Assembly: GCA_028554755.1 (NCBI GenBank)
Contig: JAPTOF010000002.1
Location: forward strand, 29,147,001 to 29,211,000
Length of the DNA: 64,000 nucleotides
From: Cordia subcordata
Taxonomy: Eukaryota > Streptophyta > Magnoliopsida > Boraginales > Cordiaceae
Direction: 5' to 3'
A program made the translations under genes and the position numbers. Position 1 is the stretch's first letter. Each line of letters begins with the position of its first letter. The notes under the pieces are model-generated. The model searched no databases. It worked only from the letters and a program-made list of their open reading frames with translations, and had not been told where the DNA came from. Of the stretch, positions 37,447 to 49,500 are shown piece after piece.

Positions 37447-37926
37447 TTTTTTTTTTTAACCAAAACACAAATTTTTATTGAATATTTTTAAAGTTAATCC
37501 AAATGAGAAGACTTACATAACATCTATGCATAGCATGAGATATGTCTTTCTCAACACTTATAAAACAACAACACAAGTGGTAAACCAAAACAAGAACACA
37601 GGTGGCAATTCAAAGCGACACAAAACATTTATACATAGAATGGGATATGTCCTTTTCAACATTTCCAAAACAACACCACAAGTAGTAAACCAAAACAACA
37701 ACACAAGTGGCAATCCAAAGCGACACAATTATCAGGTGAGGTGAAGATCCACCTTCTCGAATAGCAAGAATTTAGGCATAAATCAGACTAAATCAGTTCC
37801 CAAACGATCAACAACTTGTTTTTCTATGAACAAAATCACTACAATACCAATTATGATAGAGACAAACGGGGCCAAACTGGCCTTCTGTTTCTCCACATTA
37901 CATGCTCTACTTCTCTCTTTTATTTT
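37447..37926 (-). pseudogene. Probable 5'-truncated retrocopy of an unidentified membrane-protein mRNA
   Basis: On the minus strand, a frame open at its 5' side (about 37926-37783) encodes ACNVEKQKASLAPFV followed by SIIIGIVVILFIEK and QVVDRLGTDLV, then TGA at 37785-37783. This looks like a C-terminal tail with one membrane helix. About 320 bases of 3'-UTR-like sequence follow, including an AATAAA signal (minus strand, near 37482). It ends in a genomic run of about 13-14 A (plus-strand T, 37447-37460). An encoded poly(A) after a 3' UTR implies reverse transcription of an mRNA. The UTR part contains a tandem duplication of about 107 bases (about 37520-37730). I do not recognise the parent protein, and no target duplication was found. 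Confidence 0.5.
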
Positions 37927-37929
37927 TGA

Positions 37930-38335
37930 CTTTTTTTAAGTTACTGTTAATTGAATTTTTTACGAAGCTCAATCCCTCTCTCTCTCTTTTTTTACTTATT
38001 TTCCGTGTATCAATATCTTTTATTTAAAGGATTAGTATTAAACACCTACTGAAAATTATTCTTAAATTCTTAAGGACTCTTGTACCCAAAATTAAAAACA
38101 TAACATTAAACTACTAAGTTTGTAACACTTATTTATTTATTACTTTCCCCTCGACTTTTAAATTTTTAATTTCAACTACTTATTTATTTATTTATTTTTT
38201 TGTGGCGAGGTAATTCGTTTGCTTTCTGAAGCAGGAGTATACCTTGTTACCATCGTAACAGCGTAATCTGGTGTGAAATAACATGACGCAAAACTAACCC
38301 AAACACATCAAAGATACGCACAACTTTACTGGCGG
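37930..38335. other. Intergenic and promoter region of CTU1
   Basis: AT-rich, with (CT)n and (TTTA)n short runs. No gene. The CTU1 5' leader lies in the last 50-100 bases. Confidence 0.45.
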
Positions 38336-41300
38336 ATGGAGGCGGCGGCGAAGCCGAAAGGTAGGCTATGCGCCATGTGCAACAAACAACGCGCCGCTCT
38401 CAAACGCCCTAAAACCCTGCAACAGGTAGGTGTTTCTTCATCTCAAACCGCTCCTCCTCCTAAGCTCCTTATATGAATATCTATTGATCTTTTCTTTTTC
38501 GCGAGGCTATTGATCTTTTCTTTATCGCTGTTGAAATCGAAGATTTGTAGGGAATGTTTCTACGCGGTGTTTGAAGATGAAATTCATAGAGTAATTGTTG
38601 ATAACCAGCTGTTCAAGCCTGGTGAGCGAATTGCTATTGGAGCTTCTGGAGGAAAAGGTGGATACTTTTTCAACTCTAGTTTAGCTAATGTGAAGTTTAA
38701 GTCTAGCTTGCGGCGTGAGACTCTCACGATGCTTAATTTAGGGGAAGAGTTGGGCGTGTTCTCGGTCAGGGCGCCTTCAGTTATTTAATTCATTTATGTA
38801 AAAATCAATCCAATCTGGAGACTTCATACCTAATCTGTGTATTTCTTTAGCTCAAGTTAGTAGTTTCTTTATGCCTTTCTTAATTAGGCTTCAATCCTAT
38901 TGTATGTTTTTGTTGTTGTGGTGGTTTGAGGAGGAAGTAGGTTTTGTTCTTGATTGGTCTAATATATCTGCAACTATTGTCAAAAACATCCCTCTTTAGA
39001 ATCATGGTAGAGGGAGTCTAGGGTGTGAGCAAAAATTTTTATATTTTGCTCATCGTAGCAAAATTAAATGTTATTAGTTTGAAAGGGGTATTCAAGATTT
39101 ATGTTGGTCTTTGAGATATTAAATATATGTTACCTTTTAACACGGTGCACAGCTCTCCCATGGAAGGTTGTCAGTTTTTTGCTTCACTGATAGTCAAGTT
39201 GGATTTTTTTTAATCGTCTTTTGAACATTTTCTCCAAATGCATGATTATGTTCTTGAGGTTTCCACTTTACTGTTACAATTGCTTCCTGTAGAAGCCTCT
39301 CTGCTGGCTGCTTGTGCTATTGGACTGATGAACGCCTTTACTCATGTTCACTCAATTCTTTGTGCAGATTCCACTGTGCTTGCTTATGTGATGTCTGAGT
39401 TGAATCGTAGACACAACTATGGCCTGGATCTCTTCCTTTTGTCTGTGGATGAAGGCATCACGGGCTACAGGGATGACTCTCTTGAAACTGTTAAAAGAAA
39501 TGAAATTCAGGTATATGGATGTTCCTGTAGCTTGATGTATTTGAGATCTTCACAACTACACCAAACTGGGAATGTCTCAAACCATCCTGATGATGTTAGA
39601 CAAATGACGTAGTGTTTATAATCTTGGGTCGTCCTGCTGCACTTATTCGTTCATCCATGTGAATTTAAGTTGCTTTTTGAATCTTATAATGGTTAGATTG
39701 TGCTGCGTGTTACTGCCACAATGACTGCATTTGAACATCTTCTTTTAGCTTCTTATGTACCACAACGTTGGGCAAAGACCTGACTGTTTCACTTGCTAAA
39801 TTTTGTTTCTTGTCTTCTCTATCAGTATGGACTTCCTCTTAAAGTTGTTTCATACAAGGAGCTCTATGGCTGGACAATGGATGAAATAGTGAAGCTAATA
39901 GGCCTGAAGAATAACTGTACATTTTGTGGTGTATTCCGTCGCCAGGTATTGAAAAATGATCCTCTATGCTTCCACTTCAATGAGCCCAATGACTATACTC
40001 ACCCTCCCTCTCCTGCTATCTAGTCACACCATTGAGGAATTATCTGTGATTTCTATTGTCATCTATATCCGTAATTATCTGCCACATATTTTTTAGCATC
40101 GTGAGTTTACGTATAGTAGTAAAATAATTCAAATGATTCAACTGCTGCTGTCTGTAAGGCCCTTGATCGTGGTGCTGCGCTGCTGAAAGTAGACAAGCTA
40201 GTCACTGGGCATAATGCTGATGATATCGCTGAAACAGTTCTCTTGAACATATTACGTGGTGATATTGCTAGGTAATGACTCTTGAAGTTTATTGTTTTAC
40301 TAGTACCCCATATCTCTCCTTTTTTTGCCCACACTTGACTTGCTTATTCCTGTTCTGAGAGAGTTTACACGGTATAACGCTACAGGTTGAACAGATGCAC
40401 ATCCATAATTACTGGCGAAGATGGACCAATTCCAAGATGCAAGCCTTTTAAGCACACATATGAGAAGGAAATTGTCATATATCCTTTTTCTTGGATTCTG
40501 ATTAGACTTATTCCTTATTAATTTATTATTTTTACAACAAAAATGTTCAAAATATTATTTTTTGCATAATTGCAAGACCTTAACCTGTTGTCCACGTATG
40601 CTTACTTTAAAAAGTTGGATTACTTCTCCACTGAATGTGAGTGTTCGGTTCCTTTATCTTTTTGTTTTCCCACAAATAGCTTTTCACAAAATGAGTGTTT
40701 CCTCCAATTGCAAAATGTGGTCTTTTTTTCCTGCTTCTTATTGCTCGTTTCTGAACGCCTTGTTCAAAATTCAGGCATCTATTCTCCAAACGCTTATCGT
40801 GGCTTTGCTCGTGAGTTTATCAAGGATCTAGAAAGAATGAGGTCTATCTTTGCACTGCTCTTATTTACACCCAATATAGCTGTTTCTTGCATCTGTTTTC
40901 TTTCGTTAACATGTATTTGTTTTGTAATATTAACATGCTCCTGGATTTACCATTCATCATCTGACTTAATATATATGACAGACCAAGAGCGATCCTGGAT
41001 ATAATCCAGTCAGGTGAAGATTTTAGGATCTCTACTTCTACGAAAATGCCAGAGCAGGGAAACTGTGAACGATGTGGTTACATTTCCAGTCAGGTCAGGA
41101 CACTTCTATGTCACATCTCAACATATATGCTTGTTTCTTCTCTCTCTCTCTATCTTTCTAGAAAAGCCTTTTCTAATATGATTATCATATGCAATATGAT
41201 TATCATTATGCAATGTGATTATCCTGAGTGTCAAAATTTCCTCTATAAGACCAATTTGTATTCAATCTCCTCTGGTCCACAACTATCAATTCCATCATTC

Positions 41301-41648
41301 TCTTTCAACAAACTAATGAGAGATCCCTGTTTACAAGTATGTAGCATTATCTTGGTGACTAATGAAGAAATATAATAACCCATCTTGTAAAAAACTAATA
41401 TGAAAACCTTCTCTTTTTCTTAGATATTTTTATGCAAGTAAAAGACAGGATTCAGAAATTCCTAACTTGTTTGCTTAATTCCATAGAAATGGTGTAAAGC
41501 ATGTGTTTTGTTGGAAGGACTTAATCGGGGTCTTCCCAAGCTGGGAATTGGGCGAACCAGAGGTCTCAATAATGACCGGAACAAGGATAAACAAGCTAAT
41601 GGTATAAAGAGTATTGAAAGCAAACAATGTGGAACACTGGACTTTTGA
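38336..41648 (+). CDS. CTU1: Cytoplasmic tRNA 2-thiolation protein 1
   Basis: Ten exons: 38336-38425, 38543-38657, 39368-39510, 39826-39945, 40159-40271, 40386-40478, 40596-40636, 40775-40841, 40982-41093, 41487-41648. They give 351 residues, matching the family (NCS6/ROL5). The enzyme, with CTU2, adenylates and thiolates wobble U34 of cytosolic tRNAs for Lys, Glu and Gln, using sulfur from URM1. Visible motifs: an N-terminal zinc module [11 protein letters not shown]...ICRECF, the PP-loop ATP site IGASGGKDSTVL (about 65-76), the active-site cysteine pair [30 protein letters not shown] with the second catalytic Cys in LNRCTS, the [20 protein letters not shown] stretch, and a C-terminal zinc ribbon CERCGY...[15 protein letters not shown]. 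All catalytic residues are present. The sixth intron is a U12-type AT-AC intron. Confidence 0.96.
40479..40595 (+). other. U12-type AT-AC intron in CTU1
   Basis: The only way to join KEIV to MYAYFKK is an intron that starts ATATCCTTTT and ends CCAC. The start is the exact minor-spliceosome AT-AC donor. CCTTAAC, the U12 branch consensus, lies about twelve bases before the end. The intron is 117 bases. No GT-AG alternative restores the conserved frame. Confidence 0.92.
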
Positions 41649-43264
41649 TGGAGCTGTGAGAACTACCTCAACAGTCTAGCACTGAATCTCCATCCAAGGA
41701 CAAGTGAAGAACAAGAGAGGCAATTGTTGGTTGCTCCGGCTTATACTTGGAGCAATGAATGCACATTTTGTATTAGATAGATTCAGAGACGCGCAGCAGT
41801 GGATGTAGTCATGCTGGATTACGTAACCAAGTGGCCTAGGTGGTGGAGCTGGTTATCATGATCGGCCAAAGCAGCTTCAGTGGGTTGTCTTCTTGGGCCT
41901 CTGCATGATGCTGTGGCTGTCTTTACATGTCATCAGTGCCAGTACCATTCATTTGTTGATGAGAGTTGGGAACACTCTTGAACAATAGGAAATAGATGTA
42001 GAATGTCCGGAACCCCATTATATAGGGCATGATCATTTACTATAGCCAATTATATCGGATTCCATCAAGTGAGGGAACAAATTTAAGCTCGATGCAACTT
42101 TTAATTTGTTTCTTGGATTTTGAGATCTTGATAGCCATGATTTATCAATGCTTGATAGTCGACGGAGATGTTACAGCTTAGAAATTATATTGAGCTTTTT
42201 CTCTGTTTTCAACTTGAAAATTTGTATATTTGGAAGGAGTATTGTCCTTGGAGAGAATAGACAGTCGGATTAGATAACCAACAATATCAGCAGCTAGATT
42301 TGGTATATTTAGAGCAAATGAAATTCTCACCAATGCGGGCTTGTTCTTTTTCTTCCTTTTTTCTCCCACGCCGCTCGATCGATCTTACTTAAGACTATAT
42401 AATGAGCATGGATTAACCTTGTTAGTAAATTACTATCATAAGACTTATGCTGTAGTTTTTCGTATACTTATCTAAAATCTTAAATTTGAAAAGCATATAA
42501 AATATTGACATGAAAGAGGTAATTTTATAAGATATAAGATATCTTGTCACAAGTATTGTATGAAAGTTTAAAATTGTACTTTTTATCTTTTAAGATATAA
42601 GGAATTTATCTTTGATTTATTTTGTACAAATAAGACAAAAAAAAAAAACATACTTTTTTATATAACACATCAAATACAATAATTATCTTATAGAAAGTTT
42701 ATACCAAACACAATATTAGTATCAGTATTAGTATCGTTTGCTAGAGTGTTATCCCTTCCACATAGAAGATCCAAAAAAATGAAAAGCCACTTAATAAGAT
42801 ACTAGGCTACTCCTCTCATTTATTAATTGGTTTTCAGGAGAGATCCTAATATTCTTCATATAGTATTAGAGTCCAAATTATGGGCTAGTTATATTTGTTT
42901 ACGTGCGATCCTTCTTCATCCACGCAAGATTCTTCACACCGTTCAGTTGAAATCTACCAGTCACAGATTTGAATCTTCCCGAGCTTGAATCATTTACAGG
43001 AGTAAGTGGAAAACTATCGTTGATTGCCTCTAGCAAGGGAAAAAAAATAACTATCATAATTTGGATTTACCAAACTGCGGGCCTTCGGTGGCTACAGGGC
43101 GGGCCAACTTGAAAAAATGGCTCACTAGTAAATAGTCTAATTTCATTTCCGCCCACACAGCCCACTCCTACTTGGGATAGTCATCATAACAACAACAAAT
43201 CAGTCTTCACAGTCACCAATCTTTCCTCCCAGCAAGCTAAGCTACTGGTGATCTTAACTCCGCC
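41649..43264. other. CTU1 3' region and intergenic DNA
   Basis: The first 350-450 bases are likely CTU1 3' untranslated region. Beyond, AT-rich DNA with 'aagatataag' type repeats at 42460-42700 that may be a decayed MITE. No gene seen until 43265. Confidence 0.45.
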
Positions 43265-43591
43265 ATGACCTCCACATCGCCGCCGTCAGGCTCCGCCACC
43301 ACGCCAGCCGGAAGAAAACCGCTAGGCTTTTTTGCCAACGCAATGAAGAGAAAGCACAGCTTCGTACAATTCTTCGCCATGACTGGGATACTCTTACTGA
43401 GCATAAGATCTTTAGGGCAAAAGTACCGCATCCACGACCTCGAAGAGGACATGTTTGCGTTAAGAGAAGAGCAAGAAGGCCTCAAGACTCGAATGAACCA
43501 CATCAAGCAAAGCCTCCTAGCTGAAGCCGCCCTCGAACCTTCCGGCCTCTTCGCTTCCCGACTCCGCGTCCTCTTCGGTGATGAGAAATAA
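43265..43591 (+). CDS. Small conserved membrane-anchored coiled-coil protein, function unknown
   Basis: A single-exon frame of 108 residues with locally high GC and clear codon bias compared with its surroundings. It has a Ser/Thr/Pro-rich N-terminus, then GRKPLGFFANAMKRKHS, a hydrophobic segment FVQFFAMTGILLLSIRSL (about 33-51), a charged heptad-like region (YRIHDLEEDMFALREEQEGL, about 54-75) and a C-terminal SGLFASRLRVLFG. I recognise it as resembling an uncharacterised plant-conserved small protein but know no function. The N-terminal basic/hydrophobic layout would suit a mitochondrial or other membrane anchor; that is inference. The minus-strand frame over the same bases is a shadow. Confidence 0.85.
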   Translation: MTSTSPPSGSATTPAGRKPLGFFANAMKRKHSFVQFFAMTGILLLSIRSLGQKYRIHDLEEDMFALREEQEGLKTRMNHIKQSLLAEAALEPSGLFASRLRVLFGDEK

Positions 43592-45112
43592 TTGTGGATT
43601 AATGAATTAATACTTACTTAATCATATCGGTGATGTTTGATATTTAGGGTTTTAGGGGTTTTCTGGTGATTTTGATAATAATGTTAACCTGAAAGTGCTT
43701 TATAATGCTGTTATAGATGGAAAATTCTGTTAAATTCTCCAGCATTTTATGTAGATTTTCTATCCATTGGAATATTCAGTTAAATTTCCTGTATTTTCTA
43801 TGGATTTTCTATTTTAATTGCTGTTATTGGCGACCTATTCGGTTAAATTTTGCAGTAGTTGTGAGGATTATCTATGTTGTTGCTGTTTGCTCAAAAGGAA
43901 AAAAAAAAGGAATCTATGTTATTGCCGTTATAGATAGATGGAATATTCTGTTAATTTCATGTATTTTGTAGTTATTTTTCAATTACTAAATCAAGTTCCT
44001 TGGTAATTATTATTCCATAATTGTCCATTTATCATTATCTGTTTTACGTTCTCTCTTTGTTGTTTTTTGGTTCTCTTTCGCTTGTTCATTTGTTTTGATA
44101 ACTGTTATACTTTGGTTTCATGTTTTCATCTATCCTTATATAATTTTTCTACTATAATGTGTGTAAAATAGAGGTTTTTCTTGACCTGATATGCAGATAT
44201 AGGATGAAAGAGTAACTAGTGCTTGAATAACTCTCTCTAATAACATATGTGATCAATGGAGATTTTTTTCAGCCTGACATAGTATTTAAAAGAAGCAATT
44301 GTTGCTGGTATAATTATCTGTTATGATGTAGGTGTCGTTGAAGACCATTTTTATTGAACTGATATGGATAGAAAATGCGATTAGTTTGGCTGCCTTAAAA
44401 ATCTGAATGATTTTGAAAGGATACCTGTTAAAAGAACAAGAGAAAAAAAATATTATTTCTTTCAATAAGTTTTTATGTATTTGTGCGGAAGTTACTAAAT
44501 TCAGAAAGTTATCTTGTTTAATTTGCTTCTCTTAGGCTATGCTTGACCATTATAATCATCATTTCGACATGTTGTGAGAAAACATATCTTAATGTGGAAT
44601 TGAATTTAGCTTTTTCAAACTGAATGAGCTCAAACCCTTGGTACATTAGGATTAGTGTATTGAGTGGCATTATCTTTCTAGATTATGTTGCAAACTGGTA
44701 CTTCTGTTGAAGATTTGTTGTCTCAAAAGTATTCCTCCATTGTTCAATGTGTGGAATATTATTAGAAATCTATCTTCATTTCCCGGTAACATATGCTTTG
44801 GGTGCTGCACAATGCTGAATGTTTATGTAGTGAAAAAACATGATGTAGGTTTATCAGATTTGTCTTGATTAGGATAGTGCACTTTCTCAACCGGATCATC
44901 TGGAACGCTAACTGCTTTTCTCGCCTCAACCTGTTTCCATCTTTGATGGATACTGGCTTAATGGCACTCTCTTCACTATGTGCAGGTCGCTTCCTGTATG
45001 TCTCTCACATTTTGAGGACTCTGAATAGTATTTCAAGCCAATTGCTCACCAATTATGCATATATCTGCAAATCCATGGTTGATGTGATTTGGTAAGTGAT
45101 ATGTGCATGCTT
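43592..45112. other. 3' region and intergenic DNA
   Basis: T-rich sequence. The 43690-43960 stretch repeats the theme 'ggaatattctgttaaattt...tgtattttctatggattttct' several times, a degenerate local duplication. An open frame at 44865-45095 has no recognisable motif and is not called. Confidence 0.45.
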
Positions 45113-45162
45113 GATGCAACAGATATATTTTGATCCCAAAAAAAAAAAAAAGATGCAACAGA
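45113..45162. mobile_element. Very short poly(A) retroposon with 11-bp target duplication
   Basis: The direct repeat gatgcaacaga (45113-45123 and 45152-45162) brackets only 28 bases: tatattttgatccc followed by about 14 A. A poly(A)-ended insert inside a perfect target duplication is the mark of LINE-machinery retroposition. The body is almost entirely tail. Confidence 0.65.
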
Positions 45163-45227
45163 CATGCATTCACCGGGATCTAAAGCGTTTGCAGTGTGTT
45201 GGGAAGTCACTCTTGGGATTTCTTTCA

Positions 45228-45612
45228 AAATGGCCTACTTTTTGAAAATTATTCTAAAATTAGCCTTTTTTTCAGGCACTTTTAAAAAATAGCGCTTTCG
45301 GTGGTTAGCATTCGTCAAAGTCTGGCCAATCAAGAGCTCGTAATATGCATTTATCGAGATCGGGTTTCAAAAACCCGAATTGGGTTTTGAAAACCCGAAA
45401 TCTAAAATTCGAATTTTAGATTTCGGGTTTCGAAAATCTAATTCGGTTTTTGAAAATCCGATTTCGAGAAATGTAGATTATGCGCTGTTGACTAGCCAGA
45501 CTTAGGTGAATGCTAACCCAATTCGGGTTTTGCAAATCCGAAAGCCTTATTTTTTTAAAAGAGCATTGAAAGTAGGCTAGTTTTGAAATGGTTCCCAAAA
45601 AGTAAGCTATTT
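45228..45612. mobile_element. Fold-back MITE with central perfect palindrome
   Basis: The outer arms (tggcctactttttgaaaatt at left; aagtaggctagttttgaaat and aaaaagtaagctattt at right) are inverted repeats. Inside, 'gttagcattc...agtctggcc' is mirrored by 'ctagccagacttaggtgaatgc', and several 'aaaacccgaa' / 'ttcgggtttt' blocks follow. The whole element can fold on itself around the palindrome listed next. No coding capacity; the target duplication was not resolved. Confidence 0.7.
45391..45430. repeat. 40-bp perfect palindrome
   Basis: The half-site aaacccgaaatctaaaattc is followed directly, with no spacer, by its exact reverse complement. It lies at the centre of the fold-back element and could form a cruciform or hairpin. 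Confidence 0.95.
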
Positions 45613-46201
45613 TCGAAAAAAATCCGTCACTCGTAGTGATGCTAAGGCACGTCCTTTGAGGATGTTTGTTTAGCTAATCAATTGGTAAACTCAGGTGGAA
45701 ATGCTATTGTTTTCCTATTGCTTCTTCCTTACTTGATTCTCATTGGATGTAATTCGGTGCACAAAATTCTCGTGGCATTGAGGATGGATGTACTTAGAGC
45801 TTGAAAAAAATAGAAGGATATGAGCAACCAATTTTCGTGTGTCTTTTATGATTCACTAGCATGACCTGCTTTATCTTTGGCCACTTTTTCTCTTTAAGCT
45901 TCTAATGAAACAGAGGGTGAGATGCATTTAATGGATGATGTAGTGTTGGTGCAATTTGATCATTGCCTGGTATTTAGATTTTTGGAACGGGATTATTTGT
46001 GAAGAACCATTTTCGTCAAATGTCGCCTTCCTTGTCATGACTATTTACGATTAAGGTATCCAACTTGTTATCATATATTTTCACGTGGGTTTGCTTTTGA
46101 GATGCATCGCAAAATTGGTGTATAGAATAGACTGCATCTTTAGCATTAGTAGCTACTTGTAATCATTCTTGAAACACCAATGTCAACTTCTATTTAATTC
46201 A

Positions 46202-46309
46202 GAATATGACCATTCTTCCCGCCTGGTTAAGGGGCCTCCGGCCAGGTGGGAAAGGGGTTCTCCTTTGGTTAACCCTTTTGGAAAAAAAAAAAAAGAATAT
46301 GACCATTCT
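46202..46309. mobile_element. Short SINE-like retroposon with 15-bp target duplication
   Basis: The direct repeat gaatatgaccattct (46202-46216 and 46295-46309) encloses 78 bases: a GC-rich body (46217-46281, with ggcctccggccagg hairpin) and a 13-base A tail. It has all the hallmarks of a truncated SINE/LINE-mobilised insertion in plus orientation. Family not recognised. Confidence 0.8.
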
Positions 46310-46390
46310 GTCCACTTCTGCCAAAAATCATGTGAGCCTTGAGATTCCTCTGCCGGACTCGAGAGTGGGTGGTAGAGGACTAGAGGCCTG

Positions 46391-46580
46391 TCGGGTTCGT
46401 TTAAATTTATTTTTTAAAAAAGTATTTTTTTTTTTGTCTAATTTTTTTTAAAAATATTTTTTGAAAAAATTAAAATTTTATTTTCAGAGAAAAGAGTCAA
46501 TTTTTTAAAAAGTCAATTTTAATACTTGTTATAAAAATAATTTATTTTTTATGAAAAAAAAAAGAATTCGAACAAGCCGA
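46391..46580. mobile_element. Small TIR MITE
   Basis: The left end tcgggttcgtttaaatttat is mirrored by gaattcgaacaagccga at the right, with A/T-only filler. Similar ends occur at 52602-52853 in the SKS gene, so the family is dispersed in this genome. Confidence 0.55.
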
Positions 46581-49500
46581 TAAGACATTGACCATTTGCA
46601 TTTTGTGATCTTTTATATCACTAGGAGCTTAAAAGACATTGCAGCCGTGTGAATTTTGAGAAAATATAAGGAAACTAACTAATAATTTGAATTACTTAAG
46701 ACAATAACTAATTTGAAACAATAAATTTGAGATCAAGTAATTATTTTTTGAAATCTATAACCCTAGTCAACTCTTATTGACGAAAAAGTGATGTGGTTAG
46801 ATTACTAAAAATTCTAAAGCACACTCGTCAATTTGTGCGGTAGAGAATGTGCCAGATTTGCCATCTCTTTACTACTTTCTGCTCACAAGTAATGGATTTT
46901 TTCCTTTACCAATTTTTTTTAAAAAAAAACCGAGTCATGATTTTTTTTTTAAAAATTGTTCTGAGAACTTGAAGGATGTTATTGTACCCCAATAATGGCA
47001 TAGGAGCATGTGCGACTAATCATTTCATAGAAAACCAAAATGGACGAACTTCAACACAGCAATGGCATCATCACAATTGGCTCCATGGCTGTGGAGCTTT
47101 TGCCCCGTATCACTTCTTGAATCGATGCATTAATCAGATCCAACTCAAAATGCATTAATTAACTCGTGCATACATATAGCCAGCCCTGGAAGCAAGACAA
47201 AAGTGCTTTCTTTTTCCACTTTTCTTGTTTCTTTTAGGTGAAATGGCAAACAAGACTTTTCAAATTCAGAAAAGTTGGATTTGGATCCACGGACCATTTA
47301 ACTTTATAGCTGGATCATTTAACCTGTCCTCAACTGTTCCCTGTGTTGGTCACTTCAGAGAGTATCATAATCCATACACACTTAGACTATGAGAATTCTG
47401 GTAAAATTGAAAGTTTGTTCTTCTATCTATATTGCAAAATCAACTCTAGTTCTTATTGTTTGGCGAATCTGTCTTTTATACGTTTTGAGTTCGGTTCTGT
47501 TCATACTTTCACATAACAAGAACTTTGTACCATGAGTCGCTCTGCTAATTGTAAGAATACTTTATTTTTGGCCTTAACTAATTGACTTTGTGTTTCTTTT
47601 TTAAACTAATTTCCCCTCCATTGATATCTGAGTTAGCATGATCTTGTTGCTTCATTTTCACATTAGCTTCATGCTTTCTCAACCCCAACAATTGCGGGGG
47701 CAACTGGACCCCACAATCTTGATGATAGACCAACCCTGACCTGATGTTTCCAGTCCATTCAAAGAAGCAATGCGTCTATCAATCTACTTTCTAATATATA
47801 TATGCATATCGAAAACAATTAGCATCAAGCCAATGATTAAGAATATAGTAGCATTTAATACGAATGAGTAATGCTCCATTTTCCGCGTTAAAATACTCGG
47901 GCCACACCAATTTGAATGGTTTGAGTATGAGCAGAGCCTCATTTAATCATATGATAATGTCTGCAATCATGGCACATGCATAGGATGATTAGCCATTGAG
48001 AGGGAGACTTAGTTCCTTCGCTTGCCACAGCTTTACGTCTGCACAAATTCGAGAGTACGGCCCGCAGATTATAATTTTATTCGTATAATAAGAATTTCGT
48101 ATATAGCGTTATCTTTACAATGTAATTTTTATGAGTCGAAAAAATTTGTGACTATACATTTAGTTATGTTATTTTTCTGTGAAAATTAAGTTCATTTTGG
48201 CAGAAGTAACGCTCTACTATCAAAAACATTAATGCCTTTTTTTGTTAGATAGGTAATCTACTAATCTTTTTATTCTACATTCAAAACGTAATTACAAGTA
48301 TAGCATTAATGCCTGTTTTAGCTCTTTTCCAATTGGGTTGTTGAGATCTGTAAGTCTAAAGTACAGGGACATCTCAAGTTGGAAGGTGGAATAATAAATT
48401 TTCTTTACACTATCCTACAAGTTTAAAGCCATTGACTGCAGAGTTTTATGCAATCTATTTGGAGATCTATCTGGACCGTTGACTTTTACATCACTAACAT
48501 GGTAAGTGCGATGCATATAGCCCGCCAGCAACTGGTTCCTAATTGGTTTAAAGAAAATGATAAACATCGTAACGTTACAAAAAAATTTAAACTTGAGAAG
48601 ATTAAATGATTGAATAGAGATGGTATAATTTGTCCTTAAAATTATCATTATTAGTAAATGATCTGTCAAAAGCAATCAAAATATTCCTCGATGATGAGTC
48701 GGGCAAAAACTTGAATCTCACAATCAACGCAAGGTAATAGGGAAAATGAAAAGTTGATCAACCCCGTGGGTCGCAATTATGGTTTGATAGCAACATTCGA
48801 GGAAGTTCTTGGAGGGTTTGTCCAAACATAGTTTGCAAGAAAAAGACAATTAATAATGTACATAATTTTTCACTTAAATATACTAATAATCTCCCAACTG
48901 CACAGTCATATACCATTAAATTGGATTAAGAATACATGACATGTGCCACCACCTTGTTCAAATTCTTTTTTTAATTTTCTGAGATAGAAGGACAAATCCA
49001 ATTCATGTGCATATTGATAGTTGATACTTGCATCACGTGAACAGAATTAAAGAATAACTAAGAATTTACATTATTATCCTGAGTATGAACATTTTGTGTT
49101 GCAAGACAATAGCGCGCGCACACACACACACATATATATATATGTATATATGTATTATCTTTTTAAGCTACCAAATGTCAAATCCTTTCTCTTTCATCTT
49201 GCCTTAATCTACGTATTTCTTATTTGGCTCAAAAGGCTTTTAAGTTTCAATCTAACAAAGAAAAAGTATTAAAATCGACACCACCGAATACTACTCAACT
49301 CAAAAAAGTAAAAAAACCAAGCGAGGCCCATCATTTTATAAAGGATGGTCTCTGGGCAATGCTAGTTTTGAGAATTTTCCTCTTACAAGATTTAGTAATT
49401 AATCCCTTCCAAGCTAAACTCTCTTACCATCAAGCTGATTAAGATCAAGACAGAAGAATATGGAAGTAATTATGAAAACCAAATGTTTGCCTACTCTATA

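Noticed and set aside
37478..37744. 88-codon plus-strand frame with an internal repeat
   Set aside because: Better explained as the antisense of a tandem duplication in a 3'-UTR-like retrocopy; the A tail and AATAAA lie on the minus strand.
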